A stretch of 64,000 nt of DNA, from positions 372,001 through 436,000 of the forward strand of contig OX637624.1 in NCBI GenBank assembly GCA_951802195.1, given 5' to 3'. Made by a program: the position numbers and the translations under genes. The notes under the pieces were generated by a model. It saw only the letters and a program-made list of their open reading frames with translations, ran no database searches and had not been told where the DNA came from. This DNA comes from Tausonia pullulans. Taxonomy: Eukaryota > Basidiomycota > Tremellomycetes > Cystofilobasidiales > Mrakiaceae. This document shows, piece after piece, positions 23,160 through 34,862 of the stretch. Each line of letters begins with the position of its first letter. Within the stretch, counting starts at the first letter, position 1.

Positions 23160-25802
23160 ATGAGCCACACTGTCCTTCTCGGGTGGCTCCTCCACCTCCT
23201 CGCCATCCTCTCGCCTTTCTCCCACCACCGCCGGCCAGCCGCTTTCAAGGGTGCCGTGTCCTCCGAGCTTCGAGAGTGCTCCCAGCTTGGAAGCGCCTTC
23301 TACGAGAAGGGCGGCAACGCTGCCGACGTGATTGTCGCTACTGCTGGTATGGCCCTCACGTGACATGATCATTAGTTTGTTGGCTCGGTATTAACCCTGC
23401 ACTCCCTTTTCAGCTTGTATTGGGACGATAGCGAGCTATCATTCGGGGTTTGGTGGAGGTGCATCAAAGGACGCGCGTGTCCGGGGAACCGCTCGCTGTT
23501 GACCGATTGCCTCTTTCGAACCCTATCCTCTGGCTTCGTTCACCCTAGGTGGTTTTGCCCTCGTCCGCCTGCCTGACGGCTCGTTCGAGTCCATTGACTT
23601 CCGAGGATCCGCTCCCGTACGCGCTCAGTCTGTCGCCTGGCAGCGCGCACGAAACGTTCGGCTGACAGGCCCATTCCGTCAACCCATTCTCTTAAGGCCC
23701 GCATTAACTCAACCATCTTCAAGCAGCAGCCCCTCCTCTCTCTCGTTGGCGGCCTCGCTGTCACCGTCCCCGGAGAGCTTCGTGGTCTTTGGGAGATCCA
23801 TTCGCGCCACGGCCGACTTCCTTGGTCGACGCTCTTTGAGCCGGCCGTGAAGCTTGCCCGGGACGGCTTTGTTATCAATCGGTGAGGAGGGCTGTCCGGT
23901 ATGACATTCGCAGCACCCAAGTCTTGACCTTCTTCCTTTCTCAAGGGACCTGTGGATGGGAATGAACGCGACCGACCCTCGTTCGCGCGCGCCGACGAAC
24001 TTCCTCCCGTCCGAGCTCGAATTCGAGCCCAACACCGAAGTCGCTCTCGCGGCCGAGCCTTCTCCATGGAGCCACTTCAACGATAACAAGTCCTTTCTTA
24101 TCACTGTGAGTTGAGTTGTTTACGGCTCTCTTCGTCTTGACTCGCTCCTGAATCGCATGTTCCTTAGGATCCATTGTTCGCGGCCGTCTTTGCCCCTCAT
24201 GGCAAGTTCCTCGACATCGGCGACATAACGACCCGGCCAACTTACGCCCAGACGCTTGAGACAATCGCTCGCGAGGGCGCCGATGCCTTTTACACAGGCA
24301 AGCTCGCCGAAGAGACTGTCCGCGCTGTTCAGGCCAACGGTGGTATTCTCTCGCTCGAGGATCTTCGGAGTGAGTGCCACCCTTGTGGTCTTGCGAACTG
24401 CCTTGTGCCTTGTTGAGGTTCGGTGTCTTTGTCTCATCAGACTACAAAGTGCACGTCAAGGACGCGCTCTCCGTCCCCTACCGAAATCACACTGTCTACA
24501 GCTGCCAGGCGCCCTCATCGGGGTCCCTGGTGCTCTCAATCCTCAACACGATGTCCGGCTTTCCAGCAAACCATTCGGACGTCGACATCCACCGGCTCGT
24601 TGAGGCCGTCAAGGTGAGAGAGTGCCAGTTCGCCACACTCTGCTACCCACCCGGGCTGATCCTGTGCATACCTCGCAGTTCGCCTACGGCCAACGGACGA
24701 CCCTCGGCGACCCGGACTTCCAGGCTAACGTCAGCACGCTCCAGCAAGAGTTCCTTCGTCCGGAGACCGGGGCGCTCATCCGCGAGCTCATTCACGACGG
24801 TGACACTCACACGGGCGACTTTTACAACCCCGAACAGTGAGCACCGTTCCCATGCTGATTAATGAAGAGTGGTAGTTGACCGTATATTGTTACTCAAAAG
24901 CTACGAGGTTCTGAGCGATCGGGGGACCTCGGCGATGGTCGCCGCGGATGACAGCGGCCTCTCCATCTCGCTCACGACCACGGTCAACCTATATTGGGGC
25001 TCACGTATCATGGTTCCCGAGAGCGGGATCGTCCTCAACGACGCTATGGATGACTTCAGTATTGAGGGTGAGCCGTTATAGTGGCCCGAAGTGCAGTCAC
25101 GCAACTGACGTGCTGTTCATCGTCTTCAGGCCGCTCGAACGCCTTCGGCTACCTTCCCACGCCGGCCAATTTTAGTTTGTTTCCTCCTCTATTTTTTTTC
25201 TCGTATTCTCGTCTGATTTCCACGCTTCACTGCGCCCACCAGTTAAACCCGGCAAGCGGCCCCTTTCCTCAATGTCGCCTCTCATCGTCACCGCTCCCGA
25301 TGGCTCCTTCAAGCTCGCAACCTCCTCCGCTGGTGGCTCGCGCATCATTTCTACCCAGGCTCAGATCGTCCGCACCGCTCTGGACTTTGGAGTCTCGGCG
25401 CTCGAGGCTCTCCGCGCTCCGAGGGTGCACGACCAGATCTACCCGGCTGTAACGACACTCGAGAGGGACTCGCCGGAAATTGGATTCAAGGGGTGCGTTG
25501 GTCGTGGGCTGACTGGGTCACTGGCATTTGAGCTGATACTTCCTCGTTCATTTGCATCTGCTAGCTTCACTCGCAAGCAAGGCGACGCCCTCATTTCGCG
25601 GGGTCACAACGTGACCTTTGTCCGTGAGTTGCCCTCTCACCCCCCTGTCACAGATGGCTTTCTCTGACTGCACTTAAACGCAGCTGTTGGATCCTCAGTA
25701 GCATGTGCAGTGATGGCGAACGGCCCTGCGCCTGGAGGAGGCAAGTGGGAGGCGGCGGGTGATCCGAGGCGGTTCAACTCAGGTGGAGCTGTGTCCGAAT
25801 AG
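23160..25802 (+). CDS. gamma-glutamyltranspeptidase (glutathione hydrolase)
   Basis: Cleaves or transfers the gamma-glutamyl group of glutathione; in yeast a vacuolar membrane enzyme processed autocatalytically into two chains. The start MSHTVLLGWLLHLLAILSPF is a signal peptide or anchor. Then AVSSELRECSQLGSAFYEKG and GGNAADVIVAT lead to CIGTIASYHSGFGGGGFALV, GGLAVTVPGELRGL and HGRLPWSTLFEPAVKLARDG. The autoprocessing/catalytic threonine is the T of RGTSAMVAADDSG, which opens the small subunit. Downstream: MDDFSIEG, KRPLSSMSPLIV and SSAGGSRIISTQAQIV. Stop at 25802. About twelve introns. Complete by motif order. Tandem with the ABC transporter, 281 bp upstream of its likely start. Confidence 0.95.
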
Positions 25803-26083
25803 AGTGGGCCCATGTCGGCCTGATGTTTAAGTTTTTTGCTCTGCGAAGCGAAGTGGCTGGAAAAAGTAGCGAGAGCCAAGACTGCGGCCATCGGCCGGCC
25901 GGGTTCGGGCGAGAGCGACTACGGTGGAGGCTGTCCGCGGGTTAATCAGTCGTAGGTGTGCTCCCTCGAGACGCATCATCCCTCCATCCTGGCTCTCAAC
26001 AAACTCCACCCCCCAATCCTCCACCCCCTTCGTCCCGCTCGCGACCCGGCTCAACTGCTTTTACTTCCCCGCGAAGCTGCTCC

Positions 26084-29000
26084 ATGACCTTGGACCTCGC
26101 GATGCTCGCCGACGTGGTCCGCCTCGGGACGCCCGTCGCGCTCATGCTCCTTCTCGCGGCGTCCATCTTTCTTGGGCCGGAGGAGCCAGCGGAGGAGCCG
26201 GCGGAGGAGCTTGAAGGCATCGTGCGTAGAGCGTACTCTTCTCCTCTAGTAGATTAAAAGCTCAATCCAAGCCTTCCTGTTAGATCACCCTCCGCAAGCT
26301 CGAACTTCGTCCCCGCCGGACGCTCCTCCTCTGGCTCCTCTCGCTCCTCGGCCTCACCTCCGTCCTTGAAGGCGGTCTTCTCGTACTCCAGACCCTCATG
26401 GACGGTGCCTGGCCTGAAAGGTGGATCCTTTCGGCCCTCTGGGCCCTTGTTGGCGCGGTCGCGTTCCTCGGAGGCGCGGCTCGTGCCGAGTGGACCGGCG
26501 GCTGGAACCAAGGTTGGCTCAAGGGGATCGCCTGGGTGTCCCTTGTCTCCGAGGCATTCGTCGGCGGAATCGACATCTCACAGGCCAGTAAGTGCTCTTA
26601 ATCCCCAAGCAGGTATATACAGGCAAGACGGCAGATGAGGTTAGGGACTGACTTACATTCTTTGCGCACAGTCCACTGCACTCGTCAGGAGGGCGACGGC
26701 TTCCCTGTCACCTCGTCCCTCCGCATCGTGCTCATCTCTTGCCGTCTAGTGAGCAACATCAGCTCGGATTCGAAGTAGAGTCAAACTGACCCCATTTACT
26801 GCTCCAGCTACTCCTTATACTCCTAATTTTTGCCGTCCACTCCCGAATCAAGACCTACGTCGTTCCCTCCGGATCCTCCCCTACCGAGTCCCTTCTCGCT
26901 GCCGACGACGGGTCCGCTGGCCCAGGCTCGGCAGGCCCCAACTCCACCTCCGGCAAGACGTATGGTACTTTTTTCCGTCCGCCTTCGACGGCCAAGGGAT
27001 CCGGCACTAACACCCCTACGGCGGACAAGGACAAGAACAAAATGGCCGAGGGCTGGGGGTCCTTCTTCAAACGACTTTGGTCACTTGCACCGTACCTTTG
27101 GCCCAAGGATAGCTACAAGCTCCAAGCGCTTAGTGTGGCGTGCATTGGACTCGTCATCTCTGGCCGGGTTCTCAACGCGTGAGTGCCTAGCCGAGGTTTG
27201 TGTGGTTCGCGCGCTGATGGTGGACCACCAGCGCCATCCCGTTTACGCTCGGCAAGCTTCTCACCGCGCTCAACGAGGGTGTCTGTATGTCCTGTTGCAC
27301 CTGTCCCTTCCTCACCCCTGCTGCCGCAACTAACACTTTTCTCTCCAGCGCCTTGGAAGTGGTTCAGCATCTACATCGCCCTCCGCTTCACTATGGGCTC
27401 CGGTGGCTTCGTCTCCGTCGGTCAAAATATGATGTGGATGCCCGTGATGCAATACTCGGACCGCAAGGTGCGCTTTCTTGTCTCCTCTAGATCCCTTCGC
27501 GCCGCGTCATTGATGAATGGACGGCGCGCTTCTCTCCTCAGATGTCCCAGCTGTGCTTCGACCACCTTCTCAACCTTTCCCTCGCGTGGCACACTGTACG
27601 TGTGATGATTTCATGGACGTGCTTCTCACTCTGCGCTAACATTGCTTCTCCCCTCTATAGAAAAAAAAGACTGGCGAGGTTCTTCGTATCCTCGATCGGG
27701 GATCGTCCATTAACAGCTTGTTCCAGCGTAAGCTGACATTCGCTCCGGTGCAGGAATGCGTGTCTTGTGATCTGACGTCTGTCCTCCTCCCGTATCACCC
27801 TCCAGTCATCCTCTTCAACATCATGCCAGTTTTGTGAGTATGGACAACCTCTCGAGAGCACACATCAGAACCGCTTACTCCCCCCCCCCCCCCCCCTTCC
27901 CTGCTTGCCAGCTTTGATATCATCGTCGCTCTCGGCGTCTTCTTCGTCCTTTTTGGGCCCGCGCTCGCGGCCGTCATCTTTGTCGTCATGATTGCGTAAG
28001 TCTCGAGTATCTTTTCTCTTAACACGCCCATGATTGAACTTCGCTCTCCTACCCCGCCTTTAGCTATGTCTCTGTCAGTGTGGTCTTGACCAGCTGGCGG
28101 ACCCAGATCAGGCGTGCCGGTGAGCCCCCGCTTCCTTTCGATCCTGTGAATGGCCCTTGCTCATCATCCCATTCTGTAGCGAACGAGCGAGACAAGATGA
28201 CGCGTGGCATCCACGCAGACGTCCTGATGAACTTCGAGACTGTCAAGAACTTCACGGCCGAGGCGGCCGAGTCGGAGCGCTACCGGCAGGCCATCGAGGA
28301 GTACCAGCAGCTTGAGTTTCGAGTCATTGGGTCGCTCAATTTTCTCAACCTATGCCAGAACCTCATCATGTCGCTTGGTGTGTTTTGAACGTCACTGCAT
28401 CTTTTTGGCTGGAGCTGACGTAAATGACAGGCTTGCTTATTGGATCCTTCATTGTCGCGAACCGGGTCATCTCGGATCCGACCGTTGTACGTTGAACGTA
28501 TCTTGATACATGTCCACCTCTAGTTCTGATTACTTTTTTGCACTCTACACTCCAGGATTCGTCTCAATATGCGGTTTTTTTGGCCTACCTCCAGCAGATC
28601 CACGGGTCAGACCAACACAAACTCAGAAATTGTAAACCGCGGGCTGACTCTTTTGACTTCTACAGCCCTCTCAACAATCTCGGGATGATCTACCGCCAGC
28701 TCAATCAGACGATGGTTGACAGCGAGCAGCTGATGCAGCTCCTCAATGTGCGTGTTCTGTCTCCTTTGTATCTCTCAGACAACGCTCACTTAGGCATCTT
28801 CCCACCCGTTTCAGGAGGATCTCGACATCAAGGACCAGCCTGACGCACCCGAACTCGTTGTCACTGACGGCGTCATCGAGTTCCAGGATGTCAAGTTCGC
28901 GTACGACTCTCGCCGCGAGGCTCTCAAGGGCATCTCGTTCACCATTCCCAAAGGAGCGTCCGTCGCGCTCGTCGGCGAGTCTGGGAGCGGCAAATCCACG

Positions 29001-30001
29001 ATCCTGAGGCTGCTGTACCGGTGAGTCTGGCTTCATTGTAGGCGTACATGCGCCAATCTGACCTCTTCGTCTTCGCAGCTTTTACGAGCTCACCTCGGGT
29101 CGGATCCTCATCGACGGCCAGGACATCTCCAAAGTCACCCAGCTCTCGCTGTATGTACTACGACCCCCGTCTCATCGTCGCACCGTCGATTGACCCTGGG
29201 CTCTTCTGTCGCCAGCCGGAAAGCAATCGGTATCGTGCCTCAGGACTCCAACTCCTTTAACGAAACCATCGGGTTGCGTCCTCACTCTTCCATCTTTTGT
29301 CAATTGATCGCTCGTCAAAGCTAACAACAGGTCCTCCCCGCAGCTACAACATCGGGTACGGCAAAGCCGGTGCGACGCAAGCCGAAATTGAGGAAGCCGC
29401 CCGAGCGGCTCAGCTCCACGATCGCGTGCTCTCCTTCCCGGACCAGTACGAAACGCGAGTCGGTGAAAGGGGTGTTAGACTTTCTGGAGGCGAGAAGGTG
29501 CGTGAATAAGCTCTGCGCTGTTGCCCGCTCCACCGAGCCTGATGGACCTTCGATCTCGATAGCAACGCGTCTCCATCGCTCGGACAATCCTCAAGAATCC
29601 ACCGATCCTTCTTCTCGATGAGGTCCGTCCCAAGGCTCCTTCGGGTGCCTTCATATTCTGATGTCCTCTCGCAATTCCAGGCGACCTCGGCGCTCGACTC
29701 TGCAACCGAGCAAATGATCCAAAGCTCCCTCGCCACACTCCTCAAGGGTCGATCTTCCTTGACGATCGCCCATCGGCTTTCGACCATCGTCAACTCAGAC
29801 CTTATCGTTGTCCTCTCCGAGGGTGAGATCGTCGAGATTGGGTCCCACGCCCAGCTCGTCGCGAACGGTGGGGCGTTCGCGGAGATGTGGTCGAAACAGA
29901 TCTCGTCAGAGGTGGAGCAGCTCGTGGCCATGGAGGCGGCGGTGACGGCTGAAGTCGCCGAAGAGGAGGAGGCAGGCGGCAGCAGCAAGAAGAAGGCGTG
30001 A
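26084..30001 (+). CDS. HMT1/ABCB6-like half-size ABC transporter
   Basis: ABC exporter family whose fungal prototype, S. pombe Hmt1, moves phytochelatin or glutathione complexes into the vacuole. An extra N-terminal membrane domain ([40 protein letters not shown]) precedes the six-helix transporter domain ([40 protein letters not shown]). The ATPase has Walker [11 protein letters not shown]-loop [16 protein letters not shown], signature RLSGGEKQRVSIAR, Walker B PILLLDEATSALD and switch IAHRLST. It ends in a charged tail, SSKKKA. At least sixteen introns, one with a 17-C polypyrimidine tract. I prefer the ATG at 26084 ([15 protein letters not shown]); an in-frame ATG at 25958 would add a Pro/Ser-rich stretch. 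Atm1-type mitochondrial identity is less likely because of the extra N-terminal helices. Confidence 0.92.
27880..27896 (+). repeat. 17-bp poly(C) polypyrimidine tract near a 3' splice site
   Basis: Uninterrupted C run inside an ABC-transporter intron, followed by ttccctgcttgccag and the next exon. It appears to serve as the polypyrimidine tract. Confidence 0.85.
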
Positions 30002-30279
30002 AGAGTTAACATTTGTTATTTGCGCAAAACCTTACCACTTCCAACCCGATAGATGCGACTTTGTCCCTCAGTGCGCAACTCACTACCTGACCGATGGGCC
30101 TAGCTGGTGCACTACTACTCCCTGTTCGATCGAGAGCGTCCGTCATGGCCTCTCGATCGCACATGTTCGTTCCGCATGACCTTTCACATACGCCTCACCT
30201 TCGACAATAAAGCAATTGATAATCGAGCATATAACTTCTTAAGAAGAGCACACTATCACAAATATGCACGAATGAGGAC

Positions 30280-30877
30280 TTAGGTAGCAGCATCGACGGC
30301 GGCATCAACCTCGCGTTCCTGCTTGTAGGCATCGTTGTCGACACCCCGAGTCTTGGAATCACCGTCGAGAATGTTGTTCTGGTCGAGGCCGTCGAGTTCC
30401 TCTAGTGTATCAGACGGCGAGAGTATCATCAGAACGTCAGCGTCAAGGCAATCGCGGCAGAAAAGTGTTCGTCTGAGACACACGCTGTCCGACGTCTCCA
30501 GGCTGCTCGCTGTATGCTCCTCCAACGGTCTCGTGTCGAGTACCGGCAGAGCCGCCAGGCGAGTCAGATCCCTCCTCGTAGTCCTCTCCGCCCTGAGATA
30601 CGACGGGGTCCGATGCGGGCTGGACAAAGGGAGAGAGGCATCAGATCGAACCGGACGTGGAGAAGAGAGAGATCGAGCAAGAGCGGAGCGGGTCCAAGAT
30701 GAAAGGAGTGATAGCTACTCACGCGAGGCTGGTTGGAGTCGTTCTGCTTAGCTCTAATGGAGTCCAGAATGAAAAATGTCGATGATCAGCGCGTCCACGA
30801 CTCGATGTGTAGAGTTTGAAAGCGACCAAGGGAGAGATCGAGACGTACCCCTCAGACTTAGGTGGGGCAGTGGTCAT
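30280..30877 (-). CDS. small acidic protein with a CHZ-like motif (possible H2A.Z chaperone)
   Basis: Four exons join to about 105 residues: MTTAPPKSEG, AKQNDSNQPR, an acidic Gly/Ser region with GGEDYEEGSDSPGGSAG, then ELDGLDQNNILDGDSKTRGV and a tail ending VDAAVDAAT. The segment L-x-x-L-D-x-x-N-I-(x)n-TRG resembles the CHZ motif of the yeast histone chaperone Chz1, which binds H2A.Z-H2B. Small size and acidity fit that role, but the basic residue before TRG is reached differently and only this short motif supports the call. It could also be an unrelated disordered protein. The 3' end converges on the ABC gene; the 5' end is divergent from IND1. Confidence 0.6.
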
Positions 30878-31628
30878 TTTGAGTGATGAGTTGATGTGAA
30901 AGGGAAAGGTGAGAGATGTGTGGATAAATGTATTCGAGTGGCGAGATGATGGTGGTGGTGGATCGAGAAGTATGATCGAGGGAACCCCAGAACTTATATG
31001 GCGAGCGACAGAGTGTTGACGTCTCCTCTCTCTTTCAGGAGATCGAGGAAGTTGAATGACGTTCTCCCCGGGAGCAAGCAATCGATCATCCTTGAACTGA
31101 TGAGGCGAAGGATGACGGACCGCCCGTCAGAGGGAAGAAAGCTCGATCTCAGCTTCCGCTGCCATCGTTCCTCCCGGAAGCTCGTTCCTGTCGGTCCCTT
31201 TTTAGCCGATCCCGGTGAGTGGTATTTGGTCTCTAAATTGCCAGCCTTGCTTGGCGGCCAGTCTGCGTTTCGATGTGACACGTTTCCATGAGTGGAGGGG
31301 GCCAAAAGAGCCAAAATAAGGTAAGATCGGGCGGCGGCAGACTACATGTGTGCACTGAGCTAAGCTTGTGATGTTCTTCCTTCATCGATGCCGGTCAAAT
31401 CCAACGATTTCGCATCGACCTCAATGAATTATTCAAGTGAATATGGAGACGTTCCTCTCGTTGTTAGGCAGGGTTGAAGCGATCCCGGCCGGCCCGAGGT
31501 CCGGGAAATGGACGCAATGTCAGAACAGCCTGGTGTGTCCTCATCCACCATTCACCTGCTCGACTGTATATTGCACGGAGTGCCTCCTTGTTCCCGGACA
31601 TATCCTTGGACTGTGGCTTTCTCTTAGT
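30878..31628. other. divergent promoter region, CHZ-like gene and IND1
   Basis: About 750 bp. The side next to the minus-strand gene shows a pyrimidine-rich leader on that strand with an ATCACTCAAA context before the ATG. No exon is convincing. Confidence 0.45.
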
Positions 31629-33247
31629 ATGCCGTCTCGAATCAGCATATCTCTTCGTGCCTTCAACATCGTCCCTCAGGGCTGGTCGTCGACGCGACCT
31701 GTCTCCTCTACACTCCTCAAGCGACCAGACTTCACCTCCTTCAGCTCCCATACCTCAGCACCATCTACCCGGAGTTTCTGCTCCTCTCTGACACGATGCT
31801 CGCACTCTAATCCTCTCGTGAGTGACTATCTCTAGACGTCAGGCCGTCGCTATCTCGCCTGTCTTCCTCGCTAGACAGCACTGAAAGAGGAAATCTCTCC
31901 TCTCTACATATAACAGGGCCTGCCAACAAGTGGCTCCAAAGCCCCACCTTCAATGCCTCGGGCTGGTGTGGTACGGAAGACGCGGATTCCCGGCGTGAAC
32001 CACGTCGTCGTCGTCGCGTCGGGGAAGGGCGGCGTTGGCAAGTCGACGGTCTCATGTGCGTCTGGCCTCTCTAGAACCCCCGCCCCCCCTCCTGGGGGGC
32101 GGGGGGGCACTATCCGCATATTCTTCTGCTCCACTCTCTACCTCCTTGGCTTATATTTCCGCACGATACGACCAGCGAACCTCGCACTCGCGCTCCTTCA
32201 GGCCCGACCGACACGTCGCGTCGGGCTCCTCGACCTCGACGTCTTTGGGCCGTCGGTCCCTAAGCTGATGGGCCTCGAGGGGCTCGGCGAGCCAGCGCTC
32301 TCGCAGCGTGAGTTCTCGCTAGAAAACGCCCATAGATCGTTGACTGATGAAAGCGAGTCCGAACAGAGAACAAGCTTGTGCCGATGGAGAATCACGGAAT
32401 CGGGACGATGAGCATGGGGTACCTCGTCCGTGAGTCTGTCTGTCTCTGCGCTGAGCTCATACTGCTGCTGCAGGCCATTCGACTGAGCCGTCCTGTGTCA
32501 GCGCAATCTCCAACGGGAGAAAACCCGATTGTCTGGCGGGGTATCATGGTGATGAAGGCCGTTCAGCAGGTTTGTCCCTCTTGTTTTCTTCTGAATCTTG
32601 AGCTCGCTAAACTGAGACCTGCTCCTTCGAAAGCTCCTCTTCGACGTCGACTGGACTTCCAACGCCGGATCCACCACGCCTCCCTCGACGTCCGCCAGCA
32701 AGGGAGACAATCTTGATGTCCTCGTCATCGACATGCCCCCGGGGACGGGCGATGTTGCGCTGTCGCTCGGCCAGCTTGTGATCGTTGACAGTGCGTCCTT
32801 GTCATCCACTCATACTCCTCTCCCTTGAAGACAAGTGAACAAAGCTTTCCCCCCCCCCCCCCCCCCCTCCCCCAAACAGCTGCCGTTGTTGTCTCCACCC
32901 CGCAAGAGATCGCCCTGATCGACATGCGGAAAGGCGTCGGTCTCTTCCGCAAGCTTGGCATCCCAATCCACGGCCTCGTTCTCAACATGGCCCACCTCCC
33001 CTCCGCGACATCGATGCCGAAGATGTTCCCTTTCGGATCGGCGGAGGCGTTCGAAAGGGCTGCGAGAGAGCTGGGCGTTGCGGAGATCGGGAGACTCCCG
33101 TTGGTCGAGGCTATCAGTAGCGGTGGGGATGAAGGGAAGCCGGTGGTACTTCGTGGGAAGGGGGAGAAGAGAGATGCCGGAGAGGAGGAGGTGAGGGAGG
33201 TGTTTGGAAAGATGGCGGAGGGCGTGTGGAGGGAGTTGGAGACGTAG
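31629..33247 (+). CDS. IND1: Ind1/NUBPL-like mitochondrial P-loop NTPase, lacking the CxxC motif
   Basis: Mrp/NBP35-family ATPase that in other eukaryotes delivers Fe-S clusters to respiratory complex I in the mitochondrial matrix. The start [20 protein letters not shown] is a typical presequence. The deviant Walker A is [17 protein letters not shown]; then [65 protein letters not shown] and [20 protein letters not shown] follow. Where Ind1 normally has NMS-x-x-x-CxxC, this protein reads [20 protein letters not shown], with no cysteine, and then continues normally ([20 protein letters not shown]). The exon is open, so no hidden intron explains this. One intron has a 19-C tract. Otherwise complete to VWRELET. 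Confidence 0.9.
32849..32867 (+). repeat. 19-bp poly(C) polypyrimidine tract near a 3' splice site
   Basis: C run in an IND1 intron, followed by tcccccaaacag and the exon beginning TAVVVSTPQ. Probably the functional polypyrimidine tract of this acceptor. Confidence 0.85.
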
Positions 33248-33427
33248 CTAGCCTTGAGTCGACAGCCAGATCATGACATGATTTCATCGTTCGTTTTTTT
33301 TAATGAAGAAAAAAAAACCCCCTGCCCTCCTACGGAGGGGAAACTCATTCCAGTCGTTTCAATCATTTGTACCGTTCGTGGGATCGGCGAGCTCGCCCAC
33401 CCCTTCATCGTTCCTCGCTCCCTTACT

Positions 33428-34213
33428 TCAAAACTGCGTCCCCCCCGCGCCCGTCTTGGACATCTCAGCGGCCGGCCCCGGCTGCTGCTGTCCTCCTCCT
33501 TGCATCGCCGACGCAGCTGCGGCCTGCTTTGTCCTCGCCCGTCGTCGCTCGGCCGCCCGTCGCTCCTCCTTGGCGAACTGAGGGTCGTCCTCGCCTGCGC
33601 CGCAGCTGTCTCGGGAAAGGCAGCCTGGGGGTGGTGAGAGAGAGAGGCATGGCGAGGGGAGCGTCAGGGGTGATGGTCGTGGCGATGAGGCGAAGAAGGC
33701 GCGGAGACGACGAACCAGCCTGCCTGTGTTCGGAGCGGGTACCCCAGTGATCTGTGATGGAGGACGGAGGTCAGTCCAAGCAAGTTGGGGCCGAAAAGAG
33801 TGAGTTCATCGCCGTCATCAGAATGGGCGACGGGCGACAGGAAAGAAGCGAGTGGCAGAGAAAGGTGACCAGTCCGACCACCGGCCCCGAGGTTCAAGCG
33901 ACCGACCGACCGACCGACCGACCGGACTGTCGGACATCTAGACCTCCTTTCCCTCCCCTCACTACGCCTCTTGCCCACGACAGCCCACCCAGCCGACTGA
34001 GAAGTAGAAGAAGCCCACTTGTGTTGCACCACGTCTGCAGCCCACCCTGGACTGGACGACGACAGAAGAGCGAGCGTCAGCGCATGACAACGACGCATGG
34101 CACCAGGCCCGAAGCCCGAGCCGCGAGACGCGCTGAGCTAGCTCGGTGGGGGGTGAAGGCGAGGGGAGCAAGGACGGACAGCACATCAGAATGCCCCCTC
34201 CTACTTCGGCCAT
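33428..34213 (-). CDS. possible small basic protein gene; only the last exon is clear
   Basis: A terminal exon (33428-33605) behind a gagacag acceptor reads CGAGEDDPQFAKEERRAAER, then an Arg/Ala-rich helix, QGGGQQQPGPAAEMSKTGAG and stop. Composition and acceptor suggest a real exon. The upstream structure is guesswork: the ATG at 34213 (MAEVGGGILMCC) follows a long TC-rich leader that looks like a promoter, but I cannot connect it to the last exon in one frame. No family recognised. It converges with IND1 and is tandem to the homeobox gene. Confidence 0.35.
33901..33924 (+). repeat. (ACCG)6 microsatellite
   Basis: Six perfect ACCG units in a non-coding stretch between IND1 and the homeobox gene. 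Confidence 0.95.
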
Positions 34214-34730
34214 GTTTGCGCGAGTGTGCGAGAAGAGAGGAGGAGGAGGGAGGGAAGGGAAGGAAGGGAAGAAAGGTTGTTCGTTGTTGGTTGGGACTGA
34301 CGCCTGGACGCCCGGACACGTCCCTTCACCTCGGCGGCAATGAGACGCAACGCCTCTCGTGCCCTCCGTGCGTAAATTCCTCGTCATCGAACGGCCGGCG
34401 GTGTCACGCCAAGACATCATATCGCTTCCTCGTGCAGCATGTATGCATTGCGCCGGCCAGCCACCGTGGGGGCGAGCTGAAGAGAACAGGATCGCCGCCA
34501 GCCTGCACGCGGGGTACTGCAATTCGATCTGCCCCAGATGTCAACTCATCTGGAACGGATCCCAAGTCCTGTCGATTTCGTAACAGCGGACAAGCTTGAT
34601 CCATGCCAGCTATCGATTTGATTGAGGGTCACATGCAGACGGAGCCGTTCTCCAAAGCCACTAATCTATCCACAACCGGGACGGGAAAAGTAGAGTTTCG
34701 GAACATGGAATGATGGACAGATCAATGCAG

Positions 34731-34758
34731 ACACACACACACACACACACACACACAC
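34731..34758 (+). repeat. (AC)14 microsatellite
   Basis: Perfect AC dinucleotide run, followed by an interrupted GCGCACACATAC tail. It lies just downstream of the homeobox gene stop, probably in its 3' UTR. Confidence 0.95.
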
Positions 34759-34862
34759 GCGCACACATACGTACTCTTCAGCCCGCCAAATGAAAATGAG
34801 AAAGGAGAGAACTTGTAGAATGAGAACACCTATACACACACATCCCCGTCCCCCTTTGTTCC

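Noticed and set aside
26084-30001. Atm1 (mitochondrial) identity for the ABC transporter
   Set aside because: The extra N-terminal membrane domain and the lack of a presequence favour the HMT1/ABCB6 type.
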